NCBI RefSeq assembly: GCF_002845745.1
Contig: NZ_PIUM01000018.1
Location: forward strand, 50,496 to 114,495
DNA length: 64,000 nucleotides
Direction: 5' to 3'
Source: Telmatospirillum siberiense
GTDB taxonomy: Bacteria; Pseudomonadota; Alphaproteobacteria; Rhodospirillales; Magnetospirillaceae
Below the pieces are notes generated by a model that searched no databases, was not told the origin of the DNA, and was given only the letters and a program-made list of their open reading frames with translations. The stretch's first letter is position 1. Each line of letters starts with the position of its first letter. A program made the translations under genes and the position numbers. This document shows, one piece after another, positions 36,059 to 43,950 of this stretch.

Positions 36059-37591
36059 GTGGACGAAATGTCAGGCATGTCCAGGGTGACGAAAGGTCAA
36101 TCGCACAGACTGATAACGTTCCCTGGCTTTCTGATGATCGGGGCGGTGCTGGGGTTGTCGCTTGCGGCAATCTATCAAAGCTATCAGCGGGCCGGCGATT
36201 TTGCCGCGGCACGTCTGGCCTCCGGTCTCGCCGTCGGCGAGAACAGCATCAGCCGAACCTTCGATTCCGTTTCTTTCGCGCTGGGCTCCATCGCGGCCGC
36301 CTTCGACTTGGCGCGGGGTGACGATCCGGCCGCGGCCGGGGCTCTGGCGGCGGAAATTTTGGGAATTTCGCCCTATATCCGCCAAATCCTCGTCACCGAC
36401 GCCGATGGACGGGTGATGCTCGATACGGCGCGTACCCCCGGGGGCGTGTCCGGCCATATCGATCTCGCTTCGCTTGGATTGGGCGTCCAGGCGGGGGGAC
36501 TGGAAAATCACCTGGCCATCGGACAAGCCTTGCAGATGCGCTATCTTTCCGTCCGTGAAGCCGTTCCGTCGGGGCAATGGGCGGTTCCGGTGGTGCTCGC
36601 GGCCCGACGGCGGAACGGCGCCTTGCTGAATGTCGTGGCGGCGCTCAACCCGATGTTCTTCGTCTCGGTGCTCGATACCGTCCGCGCCGGGGAGTCCGTC
36701 CGCATCGCGATGGTGCGCTTCGATGGCGCCCCGCTGGCGGTGAGCCCGGCGCGGGACGGCGGCGCCGGGTTCGCCATCTCCCCGCAGGTCCTCGGCCGCC
36801 TGGCGCAGGCGGATCATGGTCGGGTGGGCGGCAGTTGCCCGTTCTCCCATTGCGCCGGCTTCTCGGTGTTCAAGTCGTCGCCGAGTTACCCGATCTCCCT
36901 GATCACCGGCATGACCCCCGACGAGATGGAATCCGAGTGGCTGCGGAGCGATTGGCCGACGCTGGTCTCGATGGTGCTGCTGCCGTTCCTGGTCGCCGCC
37001 GCGACATGGGCGCAGGGGCGCCTGATCTCTTCCCACCTGACCCTGGCCGAACTGCGCCGGCTGGCCCATCATGATCCGCTGACCGGCTTGCCGAACCGGT
37101 TGTTGCTGGACGACCGCCTTGAAGTGGCGATCGGGCGGGCGGCGCGCAACCAGACGCTGTTGGCGGTGATTTTCATCGACCTCAACGGTTTCAAACAGAT
37201 CAACGACAGCTATGGCCATGCGGTGGGCGACAGGATCCTGAAGAACGTTGCCAATCACCTGCGGGACTGCGTGCGGCTCAGCGATACCGTCGCGCGGATG
37301 GGGGGCGACGAGTTCATCGTGGTTCTCGAGCAGATTGCCGACGAGCGCGAGATCCACCGGCTGGCGGCCAAGGTCGCCGGTGCGGTGTCCCGGCCGGTCA
37401 GCCTCGATGGGATCGACGTGGCCGTGAGGGCCAGCCTGGGGATCGCGGTCTATCCCAAGGATGGCCCGGATGTGGCGGCGCTGCTCGATAAAGCCGACGA
37501 GGCGATGTATCGCGCCAAACCGGCGCAGGGGATCTGTTTCTATCCGGACACCATGATCGCCGAGACCGCCGCCGAACATCCCATCGGGTAG
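36059..37591 (+). CDS. Membrane-anchored diguanylate cyclase
   Basis: 510 residues from GTG 36059 (ATG at 36068 is an alternative). Two transmembrane segments (about 22-40 and 303-322) frame a periplasmic sensor region of Cache type. The C-terminal GGDEF domain has DPLTGLPNRLLLDDRL, the intact active-site ARMGGDEF and, five residues before it, RLSD, a product-inhibition I-site. It should make cyclic di-GMP. The divergent binding protein gene upstream suggests, but does not prove, a shared signal. Confidence 0.9.
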   Translation: MDEMSGMSRVTKGQSHRLITFPGFLMIGAVLGLSLAAIYQSYQRAGDFAAARLASGLAVGENSISRTFDSVSFALGSIAAAFDLARGDDPAAAGALAAEILGISPYIRQILVTDADGRVMLDTARTPGGVSGHIDLASLGLGVQAGGLENHLAIGQALQMRYLSVREAVPSGQWAVPVVLAARRRNGALLNVVAALNPMFFVSVLDTVRAGESVRIAMVRFDGAPLAVSPARDGGAGFAISPQVLGRLAQADHGRVGGSCPFSHCAGFSVFKSSPSYPISLITGMTPDEMESEWLRSDWPTLVSMVLLPFLVAAATWAQGRLISSHLTLAELRRLAHHDPLTGLPNRLLLDDRLEVAIGRAARNQTLLAVIFIDLNGFKQINDSYGHAVGDRILKNVANHLRDCVRLSDTVARMGGDEFIVVLEQIADEREIHRLAAKVAGAVSRPVSLDGIDVAVRASLGIAVYPKDGPDVAALLDKADEAMYRAKPAQGICFYPDTMIAETAAEHPIG

Positions 37592-37637
37592 GCGAGCCGC
37601 CGCCCCTGACCCAGCCGGTCCTCTCATTTGGGAATTT

Positions 37638-37667
37638 TTAGGCCCATTTTTTTGAAAATGGGCCTAA
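37638..37667. repeat. Perfect 13-bp hairpin after the diguanylate cyclase gene
   Basis: TTAGGCCCATTTT (37638-37650) and its exact complement (37655-37667) are separated by TTTG. There is no T-run beyond the stem, so it is an atypical terminator at best; it could also be an end of a lost mobile element. Confidence 0.6.
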
Positions 37668-37775
37668 CCCGATGTGGAAGCGGCATCACAGCCGTGAAGC
37701 AGAGCGATCTGGCCTATCAGGCGGGACGGCCCAGGACGGACGATCAGGCCGAGGCCCTGCTTGCATTTTCAGACA

Positions 37776-37793
37776 TGTACAGATATATGTACA
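37776..37793. promoter_or_regulatory. YefM-type operator with two TGTACA hexamers
   Basis: TGTACA occurs at 37776-37781 and 37788-37793, with centres 12 bp apart. This is the core and spacing known for the Escherichia coli yefM-yoeB operator. It lies 20 bp before the antitoxin ATG, so autoregulation by the antitoxin or complex is likely. Confidence 0.8.
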
Positions 37794-37812
37794 TATAGCA
37801 AGGGGGAGCGGG

Positions 37813-38064
37813 ATGCCACACGTCACCTACACCGAATTCCGTCAGTCGCTTGCGAGCTTCATGGATCGCGTCTGCGATTCACGCGCTCCATTGACGATCA
37901 CACGGCAGAAAGGGCGCTCCGTCGTCGTCCTGGACGAGGGCGAATATGACAGCATGATGGAGACCATCCATTTGCTGAAGAGCCCGGAGAACGCGCGGCG
38001 CCTGACGACGGCGATCGCGCAACTGGCCTCTGGTGACGGCATCGAGCGCGATATCGTTGAATGA
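37813..38064 (+). CDS. yefM: YefM-family antitoxin
   Basis: 83-residue Phd/YefM-type antitoxin. MPHVTYTEFRQSLASFMDRV is the DNA-binding N-terminal half; the C-terminal LLKSPENARRLTTAIAQL is the toxin-binding helix of the family. AGGGGGAGCGGG precedes the ATG. The stop overlaps the toxin start by 4 bp, the usual coupling. A TGTACA operator lies upstream. Confidence 0.92.
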   Translation: MPHVTYTEFRQSLASFMDRVCDSRAPLTITRQKGRSVVVLDEGEYDSMMETIHLLKSPENARRLTTAIAQLASGDGIERDIVE

Positions 38065-38327
38065 AGCTTGTCTGGGCTGAATTTGCCTGGGAAGACTACC
38101 TGTATTGGCAGGCGGAAAGTCCTGAGACGGTCCGTAAAATCAACGATCTGATCAAGGATACGCGACGAGATCCCTTTCGGGGGCTGGGCAAACCCGAGCC
38201 CCTGAAGGGCGCTCTTCAGGGGTGGTGGTCGCGGCGCATCACCGGTGAGCATCGCCTCGTGTACCGGGTATCGGGCGCCGGCGAGGGCCAGGCCCTTGAG
38301 ATCGCTCAATGCCGTTATCACTATTGA
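38061..38327 (+). CDS. yoeB: YoeB/Txe-family mRNA interferase toxin
   Basis: 88-residue ribosome-dependent endoribonuclease. The C-terminal RRITGEHRLVYRV and QCRYHY carry the Arg, His and Tyr residues needed for cleavage, and FRGLGKPEPLKGALQGWWSR is a family signature. The toxin appears intact. The pair sits in an insertion between scpB and tatA. Confidence 0.93.
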   Translation: MKLVWAEFAWEDYLYWQAESPETVRKINDLIKDTRRDPFRGLGKPEPLKGALQGWWSRRITGEHRLVYRVSGAGEGQALEIAQCRYHY

Positions 38328-38350
38328 CCGTGAGGGCCGGCAAGTAAAAA

Positions 38351-38380
38351 CCGGCCGTCCGGGCACCTTCGGACGGCCGG
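38351..38380. terminator. Strong hairpin after yoeB
   Basis: A perfect 11-bp stem, CCGGCCGTCCG (38351-38361) with CGGACGGCCGG (38370-38380), has an 8-nt loop. Five A precede it, so the T-run is on the - strand; on the + strand it would be a hairpin without a T tail. It probably ends the toxin-antitoxin message. Confidence 0.55.
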
Positions 38381-38527
38381 GTGTTGCAGCCGGACGGCGA
38401 CGGGGGGAATGACGCCATCGATTTAGTCTCCAAGCGTGACAAGGATGTCCGGCAGGTGGGCCTCCTGGTCGAGGCCCTGACCGCCAAGTTGGGGGAACTC
38501 GATATGGAGCATGTCGACGGGGAATGA
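38381..38527 (+). CDS. Possible small ORF or gene remnant, unknown
   Basis: A GTG-initiated frame of 48 codons reads like coding sequence (SKRDKDVRQVGLLVEALTAK, then LGELDMEHVDGE), but has no ribosome site and begins right at the hairpin after yoeB. It may be a fragment of a lost gene in this insertion. The rest of the spacer to tatA (38528-38711) shows no convincing gene. Confidence 0.25.
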   Translation: MLQPDGDGGNDAIDLVSKRDKDVRQVGLLVEALTAKLGELDMEHVDGE

Positions 38528-38711
38528 CGAGGTGCGAAATTCAGTTCAAATGAGGGTGGAGGAGGGTTTTCGGCCAAATGCGCGGCCTTGCCGATCCCGG
38601 ACTTTCCACCAAAATCGACATCGATTCGGCCGCAGGCATTGCCCCGGCCGATTTCTTTTGCGATGATCCGGCACCGCCCGTGCCGGTGGTCAATCAGGAG
38701 GCGTTAGGAAT

Positions 38712-38951
38712 ATGGGTTCTTTCAGCATTTGGCATTGGATCATCGTCCTTGCCATCGTTCTGCTGTTGTTCGGTACCGGTCGCGTATCCAATCTCATGGG
38801 CGACTTGGCCAAGGGCGTGAAGGCCTTCAAGAAGGGCCTTCAGGAAGACGAGGGCGAACAGAAGGACGAGGCGGGCCAGCCCAAGGTTCTGACCGCCGAT
38901 TCCGCCAAGCCGGCGGCAACCGTGGAAAAGGACGAGGCGGTCAAGCACTGA
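38712..38951 (+). CDS. tatA: Sec-independent translocase subunit TatA
   Basis: 79 residues with one N-terminal transmembrane helix ([20 protein letters not shown]), the FG hinge and an amphipathic helix [13 protein letters not shown], then a charged tail. TatA forms the twin-arginine translocation pore. AGGAGGCGTTAGGAAT precedes the ATG. First of tatABC. Confidence 0.95.
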   Translation: MGSFSIWHWIIVLAIVLLLFGTGRVSNLMGDLAKGVKAFKKGLQEDEGEQKDEAGQPKVLTADSAKPAATVEKDEAVKH

Positions 38952-38980
38952 AACGCTGATCGCTTTCGGAGAACGGGTTT

Positions 38981-39451
38981 ATGTTCGATATCGCCTGGTC
39001 TGAGTTGGCTCTCATCGGCGCGGTGGCGCTGATCGTCATCGGACCGAAAGATTTGCCCAAGGTCATGCGCGTCATGGGCCAATGGATGCGCAAGGCGCGT
39101 CTTTTGGCCGGCGAGTTTCAGAACAATTTCGATGAATTGCTCCGGCAGGCCGAGCTTGACGAGGTGCGCCGTCAGGTGCAGTCGGTCAATCCCACGGCCC
39201 TGAAGGAAAAGGTGGAATCGATGATCGACGCGAAGTCGATCGAGTCCGCTTTGCAGATCGATCCCGCGGTGGCCAGTCCGGCCGTCCCGACCCCGACCCC
39301 GACGCCGCCGGCGGAGGCCCCCGTTCCGGCCGATGCCGTGGCGGCATCTCCGGTTTTGGCCCCCGTCCCCGCGGGGGCGCCTGCCGTCCCGGCTCCGGCG
39401 CCCGATGTGCCTGCCGCGGCTCCGGCCCAACACGGTGAACGACAACCGTGA
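38981..39451 (+). CDS. tatB: Sec-independent translocase subunit TatB
   Basis: 156 residues. MFDIAWSELALIGAVALIVI-GPKDLPKVMR is the TatB signature (transmembrane helix with Glu, then GP hinge), followed by an amphipathic region and a long Pro/Ala-rich low-complexity tail. With TatC it recognises twin-arginine signals. The stop overlaps the tatC GTG by 4 bp. Confidence 0.95.
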   Translation: MFDIAWSELALIGAVALIVIGPKDLPKVMRVMGQWMRKARLLAGEFQNNFDELLRQAELDEVRRQVQSVNPTALKEKVESMIDAKSIESALQIDPAVASPAVPTPTPTPPAEAPVPADAVAASPVLAPVPAGAPAVPAPAPDVPAAAPAQHGERQP

Positions 39452-40269
39452 GCGAAGATCCCGACAGCAATAAGATGCCGTTGCTCGAACATCTGATCGA
39501 GCTTCGGAAACGGTTGATGATTTCGGCGGTGGCCTTCATCGCGGCTTTCATCCTGTGCTATTTCTATGCCCACGAGATCTATGCCTTCCTGGAGCGGCCT
39601 CTGGCCGACATCCTGGCCACCCACGGCACCAACCGGCGGATGATCTATACGGCGCCGACCGAAGCCTTCTTCACCTTCCTCCAGGTTGCCGCCTTCGCGG
39701 CGGCCTTCATCTGTTTTCCCGTCTGGGCGGGCCAGCTCTGGGCCTTCATCGCGCCGGGCCTCTATCGTCAGGAGAAGCGCGCCTTCGCGCCTTTCATGGT
39801 GGCGACGCCGGTCCTGTTCCTGGCCGGCGCGGCGACAGTCTATTTCCTGGTGCTGCCGATGGCGCTGCGCTTCTTCCTGTCCTTCGAATCCTTCGGCACC
39901 GGCGGCGGCGAATTGCCGATCCAGCTGGAGGCCAAGGTCGGCGAATATCTTTCGCTGGTGATGAAGCTGATTTTCGCCTTTGGCGTGGCCTATCAACTGC
40001 CGGTCCTGCTGACGCTGCTGGCCCGGGTCGGTATCATCAGTTCGGCCGATCTGAAGGCCAAGCGGCGCTACGCGATCGTCGGCGTCTTCATCGTCGCCGC
40101 CGTTCTGACGCCCCCCGATATCGCCAGTCAGCTTAGTCTGGCCGTGCCGATGCTGATCCTCTACGAGGTATCCATCCTGTCCTGCCGTTGGGTGGAGCGG
40201 GGCCGCCGGGAGGAAGAGGAAGCCAAGCCCGAGGATCCGGTCGAGGAAACCGACTTCAACGCGGAATGA
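39448..40269 (+). CDS. tatC: Sec-independent translocase subunit TatC
   Basis: Six-helix membrane receptor for twin-arginine precursors, 273 residues. MPLLEHLIELRKRLMIS is the conserved N-terminal cytoplasmic segment, and AFGVAYQLPVLLTLLARVGI is the late-helix signature. It starts at GTG 39448. serS normally follows in related genomes; here a 4.6-kb catabolic block intervenes. Confidence 0.96.
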   Translation: MSEDPDSNKMPLLEHLIELRKRLMISAVAFIAAFILCYFYAHEIYAFLERPLADILATHGTNRRMIYTAPTEAFFTFLQVAAFAAAFICFPVWAGQLWAFIAPGLYRQEKRAFAPFMVATPVLFLAGAATVYFLVLPMALRFFLSFESFGTGGGELPIQLEAKVGEYLSLVMKLIFAFGVAYQLPVLLTLLARVGIISSADLKAKRRYAIVGVFIVAAVLTPPDIASQLSLAVPMLILYEVSILSCRWVERGRREEEEAKPEDPVEETDFNAE

Positions 40270-40323
40270 GCGGCGGACGGGCGCAACTTCCGGGTTACGC
40301 TCCTCGGCGACAGACCTTATAGT

Positions 40324-40345
40324 TTATCGGAAAATTTTCCGATAA
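40324..40345. promoter_or_regulatory. 22-bp perfect palindrome before iclR
   Basis: TTATCGGAAAA followed directly by its complement forms a perfect 22-bp palindrome 26 bp before the regulator ATG. It is a likely autoregulatory operator. Its sequence differs from the three palindromes next to the downstream enzyme genes. Confidence 0.65.
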
Positions 40346-40371
40346 CGCGACTGATTCGAGAATATTCGTAA

Positions 40372-41064
40372 ATGCCCCCTGCCCAGGAAGGTGTCGACGC
40401 CGTCAACCGCGCCTTGTCGATTTTGAAGGCGTTCGATGATGATTGCGTGGAGATGACGCTGGCCGCTCTTGCGAAAAAGACCGGTCTTTATAAAAGCATG
40501 ATTTTGCGAATGGCCGCTTCGCTGGAGACTTGCGGTTTCCTGTGGCGCGACGACAACGGGCTCTTCCGCCTCGGCCCGGAACTCTGGCGGCTGGGTTCCC
40601 TTTATCGGCGTGGATTCGATCTCGGACGGCATATCCGCCCGGCCCTTCGGCATTTGGTCGAGGCCACGTCGGAATCCGCATCCTTTTATATTCTGGAAGG
40701 CGATCACCGTCTGTGCCTTTACCGCGAGAATTCTCCGCGCGCCATTCGCCATCACATTGACGAAGGCGTGCGGTTTCCTCTCGACCGGGGTGCCGGTGGG
40801 CAGGTTCTCGCCGCTTTCAGCACTCCCGACGATCCAAAGGCGGCGGACATCCGCGCACAGGGTTATTACGTTTCGTTGGGGGAGCGCGATGCGGATGTCG
40901 CCGCCGCCGCCGTTCCGCTGATCGACGCCGGCGGCCATTTGCGCGGGGCGCTTTCCGTCTCCGGCCTGCTCAGTCGTTTCGATGACGACGCCCGGAAGAA
41001 CGCGATAGCGCTTCTCAAGAAGACGGCCGGGGAACTCGCCGCCGTCCTGCCGGCTTTAGAATAG
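40372..41064 (+). CDS. IclR-family transcriptional regulator
   Basis: 230 residues. The N-terminal winged helix-turn-helix (VNRALSILKAFDDD through LAKKTGLYKSMILRMAASL) and the C-terminal ligand-binding IclR domain (ESASFYILEGDHRLCLYRE; AAAAVPLIDAGGHLRGALSVSG) are both complete. IclR regulators usually control adjacent catabolic genes through small acids. It ends tail-to-tail with the transporter gene, overlapping by 9 bp. Confidence 0.92.
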   Translation: MPPAQEGVDAVNRALSILKAFDDDCVEMTLAALAKKTGLYKSMILRMAASLETCGFLWRDDNGLFRLGPELWRLGSLYRRGFDLGRHIRPALRHLVEATSESASFYILEGDHRLCLYRENSPRAIRHHIDEGVRFPLDRGAGGQVLAAFSTPDDPKAADIRAQGYYVSLGERDADVAAAAVPLIDAGGHLRGALSVSGLLSRFDDDARKNAIALLKKTAGELAAVLPALE

Positions 41065-42498
41065 TCCGAGCCACCGCCAATAGGTCGCCGCGCAAATGGC
41101 GTAGATCACACAGGCGGGAATGCAGAGGACGCTGCCGGCACGGACGAAGTCGCCGACCCGCAGTTTGCCGCTGCCATAGACGATGATGTTGGGCAATGTG
41201 CTGTAGAACATCAGCAACGGGTAGCCGCCGATAATCATGCCGGCCGGCAGGACGAGGATTTCGGGGGGCAGCCCGGCGGCCTGGGCGAGACCGGCGACGA
41301 TGGGCAGAAGCGCCGTGGCCATCGCCGTGGTGCCGACGAAGATGAAGTGTAGATAGAGAAGGACCAGCATAACCACCAGCAGAAGACCGAGCACCGAGAT
41401 GCCGGTCAGTCCCAGAGAGGTGAAGATGCCGTTGGCCATCCATTTGGCGGCCCCGGTTTTCATCAGCATTTCACCCAGGGAAACACCGCCGCCGCAAATC
41501 ATCACGACCTGCCAGGAGACCCCCTTGTTGGCGTCTTTCCAGTCGATGACGCCGATTCTCGGAAAGAACAGCAGGCAGGCGCCCAGCAGGCAGACCAGGG
41601 TCGTGTCGAGTTTGGTCCAGGTTTGCGTCGCCCATAGAAAAACCACGGCGAGAAAGATGACCAGGGTCCGCCATTCGGCGGCGGTCATCTTGCCCAGAGA
41701 AGCCAGTCCGTCCTGGATGAGGGATAATCCCTTTCGATCATCGATCGATTCGGCGGGAAACATCTTCAGCAAAACGAACCAGGTGACGAAGGTCATCAGC
41801 AAAGCCGGCGGAAAGCCCAGGAAAAGCCAGTCCGTGTAGGAGATATCGCGTCCCCCGGCCTTCAGGATGAATTCCACGGTGACCGGATTGGGGACGGTCG
41901 CGGTGAGGATGCCGGCGCTGATGGTGGCGTTGGTGAAGGTCAGGCAAAGCAGCAGATTGACGGCGAATTTCGATCGTCCCTCGTTTCCCAGCAGGCTGAT
42001 GATGGAAAGGCAGACAGGCAGGAGGATGGCGGTGCGCGCCGTCGAGGACGGGACGAGAAACGCCAGGACGATATTCGACAGCGTCACGCCAAGGGTGATG
42101 CGCATCGGCGAACAGCCGACCTTGGACAGAATGAGGTAGGTGATGCGCTCCGCCAGACGGGTTTTGACCATGGCGACGGCAAGAACGAACGCGCCGACGA
42201 TGAGATAGGTGGATGGAGAGGCGAAACCCTCCAGCATGGTTTTGACCGTGCCGATGCCCATCAGGGCGCCGATGGGAACGATGAGCAGGCTGCTGGCGGC
42301 GAGGGGGATGGCTTCCGTTATGTAAAGGACGAAAATTCCGGCAAACAGAACGATTGCCCGATGTCCTTCGGGTGAAAGTCCTTGGGGAACACCGGCAAAA
42401 AATATTGCCAGGGATACCAGGCCTGCCAGTGGGACGCCGATTTTTTGGCGCAGGACGTCTATGTTCCACACACTGATCGTTTCTGCCATTGCGGACAT
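41056..42498 (-). CDS. DASS/SLC13-family dicarboxylate:Na+ symporter
   Basis: 480 residues, about 11-12 transmembrane segments. The family signatures are visible in the two helical hairpins: FLVPSSTARTAILLPVCLSI and LHFIFVGTTAMATALLPIVA. Substrates of such carriers are di- and tricarboxylates (succinate, malate, citrate and analogues). GGTGGAATC precedes the ATG. It is 102 bp downstream of the CoA-transferase gene and probably supplies the acid that the two enzymes process. Confidence 0.9.
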   Translation of the reverse strand: MSAMAETISVWNIDVLRQKIGVPLAGLVSLAIFFAGVPQGLSPEGHRAIVLFAGIFVLYITEAIPLAASSLLIVPIGALMGIGTVKTMLEGFASPSTYLIVGAFVLAVAMVKTRLAERITYLILSKVGCSPMRITLGVTLSNIVLAFLVPSSTARTAILLPVCLSIISLLGNEGRSKFAVNLLLCLTFTNATISAGILTATVPNPVTVEFILKAGGRDISYTDWLFLGFPPALLMTFVTWFVLLKMFPAESIDDRKGLSLIQDGLASLGKMTAAEWRTLVIFLAVVFLWATQTWTKLDTTLVCLLGACLLFFPRIGVIDWKDANKGVSWQVVMICGGGVSLGEMLMKTGAAKWMANGIFTSLGLTGISVLGLLLVVMLVLLYLHFIFVGTTAMATALLPIVAGLAQAAGLPPEILVLPAGMIIGGYPLLMFYSTLPNIIVYGSGKLRVGDFVRAGSVLCIPACVIYAICAATYWRWLGLF

Positions 42499-42600
42499 GA
42501 TTCCACCCTATATTTTTATGTGGATTTCATACTTTTCTCGGTTTTGTTATTGCTTTTCATTGCTCTTGTCGGCGGTCGGCATGGCCCGAATGGCCAGGGC

Positions 42601-43794
42601 TCACACCACGCCGTCTTGATGCAACCGGCTGACCTGCTCGTCGTCATATCCCAGTTTTTTCAGCCAGATGTCCGTATGCTCGGACAAGGCGGGGGCGGGG
42701 CCCCGCGGGCCGGCTTCGTCCGTGGACAGGCGGAACCCCGGCCTGGTGACGCGCTGGGATCGTCCATCCTTTTCGAACTCCACCAGGAAGCGCCGTTGAG
42801 CGATGTGGGGCTGGGTCAGGACGTCGGGAACTTTGAGGACGCGGCCGGCCGGGATGCCCTTTTCCGTCATCAGGGCCTCCCATTCGACGGCCGACTTTCC
42901 GGCAAGCGCGCGTTCGAGCTGGATGTTGAGCTGTTCCCGATTTTGTTTTCGCTGCTGGCGTTCGGCGAAACGGGGATCGGTCAGGAGATCCGGCCGGCCG
43001 ATCAGGTCGCACAAGGCGCGATACTGCTTGGTCTCGTTGGCCGCGATGTTGAGAAGACCGTCCCTGGTGCGGAAGGTACCTGAGGGCGCGGCGGTGAAAT
43101 TCTGGTTGCCCATCGGTGTCGGGGCGACGCCGGCGTTCAGATAATTGGAAACGACCCAGCCCATGGTTGCCAAGGTGGAATCCAGCATGGAGACGTCGAT
43201 ATAGCGACCCTTTCCGGTCGTCCTCGCTTCAAGAAGGGCGGCGCAGATGGCGAAGGCTGCCGTCAGCCCGCCGATGGTGTCGCAAACGGGAAAACCGACG
43301 CGGAGGGGCGCGGTCTGACTGTCGCCGGTTACCGCCATGACCCCGGAAAGACCTTGAATGATCTGGTCGTAGGCCGGCCGTTGCGCCAGCGGGCTATCGG
43401 CGCCGAAGCCTGAAATGGCGCAATAGACCAGCGCGGGATTGATTTGAGAAAGCTCCTCGTAATCCACGCCCAGGCGCGTCATCACGCCGGGGCGGAAGTT
43501 TTCCAGCACGACGTCGGTTTCGGCGACGAGACGGCGAAAGACATCCTTGCCGCGCTCATCCTTCAGATTGACGGTTACCGATTGCTTTCCGGCATTGACC
43601 GCCACGAATGACGCGCCCATGCGGGCGGCGGCGGCCTTCGGGTCCGCTCCCAGATGGCGGGCCAGGTCGCCTTCGCCCGGCTGTTCGATCTTGATGACCT
43701 CGGCTCCCAGCACGGCCAGCTGGTAACCACAAAAGGGGCCGGCCAGGACGTTCGAAACGTCGAGCACTTTGATCCCGTTGAGCGGCAGCGACAT
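42601..43794 (-). CDS. Class III (CaiB/BaiF) CoA-transferase
   Basis: 397 residues, moving CoA from a donor such as succinyl-CoA to a carboxylic acid. LDVSNVLAGPFCGYQLAVLG-AEVIKIEQPGEGD is the family N-terminus; VLENFRPGVMTRLGVDYEEL and the catalytic Asp region YIDVSMLDSTLATMG are present. With the lyase gene upstream and a dicarboxylate carrier downstream, activation of a C5-C6 hydroxy-dicarboxylate is inferred. Confidence 0.9.
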   Translation of the reverse strand: MSLPLNGIKVLDVSNVLAGPFCGYQLAVLGAEVIKIEQPGEGDLARHLGADPKAAAARMGASFVAVNAGKQSVTVNLKDERGKDVFRRLVAETDVVLENFRPGVMTRLGVDYEELSQINPALVYCAISGFGADSPLAQRPAYDQIIQGLSGVMAVTGDSQTAPLRVGFPVCDTIGGLTAAFAICAALLEARTTGKGRYIDVSMLDSTLATMGWVVSNYLNAGVAPTPMGNQNFTAAPSGTFRTRDGLLNIAANETKQYRALCDLIGRPDLLTDPRFAERQQRKQNREQLNIQLERALAGKSAVEWEALMTEKGIPAGRVLKVPDVLTQPHIAQRRFLVEFEKDGRSQRVTRPGFRLSTDEAGPRGPAPALSEHTDIWLKKLGYDDEQVSRLHQDGVV

Positions 43795-43833
43795 CGTTTC
43801 GATCCCCGAACTTATTATCTTTATGTTTTACCG

Positions 43834-43854
43834 ATGTTCCATTGAGTGGAACAT
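43834..43854. promoter_or_regulatory. Palindrome box 1 before the CoA-transferase gene
   Basis: ATGTTCCA and TGGAACAT flank TTGAG: 8-bp perfect arms around a 5-bp spacer, 40 bp before the start. One of three related boxes in this module; likely operator of the IclR regulator. Confidence 0.7.
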
Positions 43855-43924
43855 GGTTCTATAATTTTGCGGATAGGCGGCGATGTCAACGTGAATTCGG
43901 GAAAAGCGGATAAAAAAATAATGT

Positions 43925-43943
43925 CGTTCCACTTGATGGAACG
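43925..43943. promoter_or_regulatory. Palindrome box 2 between lyase and CoA-transferase genes
   Basis: CGTTCCA and TGGAACG flank CTTGA: 7-bp perfect arms with a 5-bp spacer, matching boxes 1 and 3. It lies just after the lyase stop, 130 bp before the CoA-transferase start, and could loop with box 1. Confidence 0.65.
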
Positions 43944-43950
43944 TTTCGGT

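Noticed and set aside
42560..42600. Short inverted repeat TGGCC-CGAAT-GGCCA before the transporter stop region
   Set aside because: Only 5-bp arms and no match to the three boxes of the module; likely chance in GC-rich DNA.
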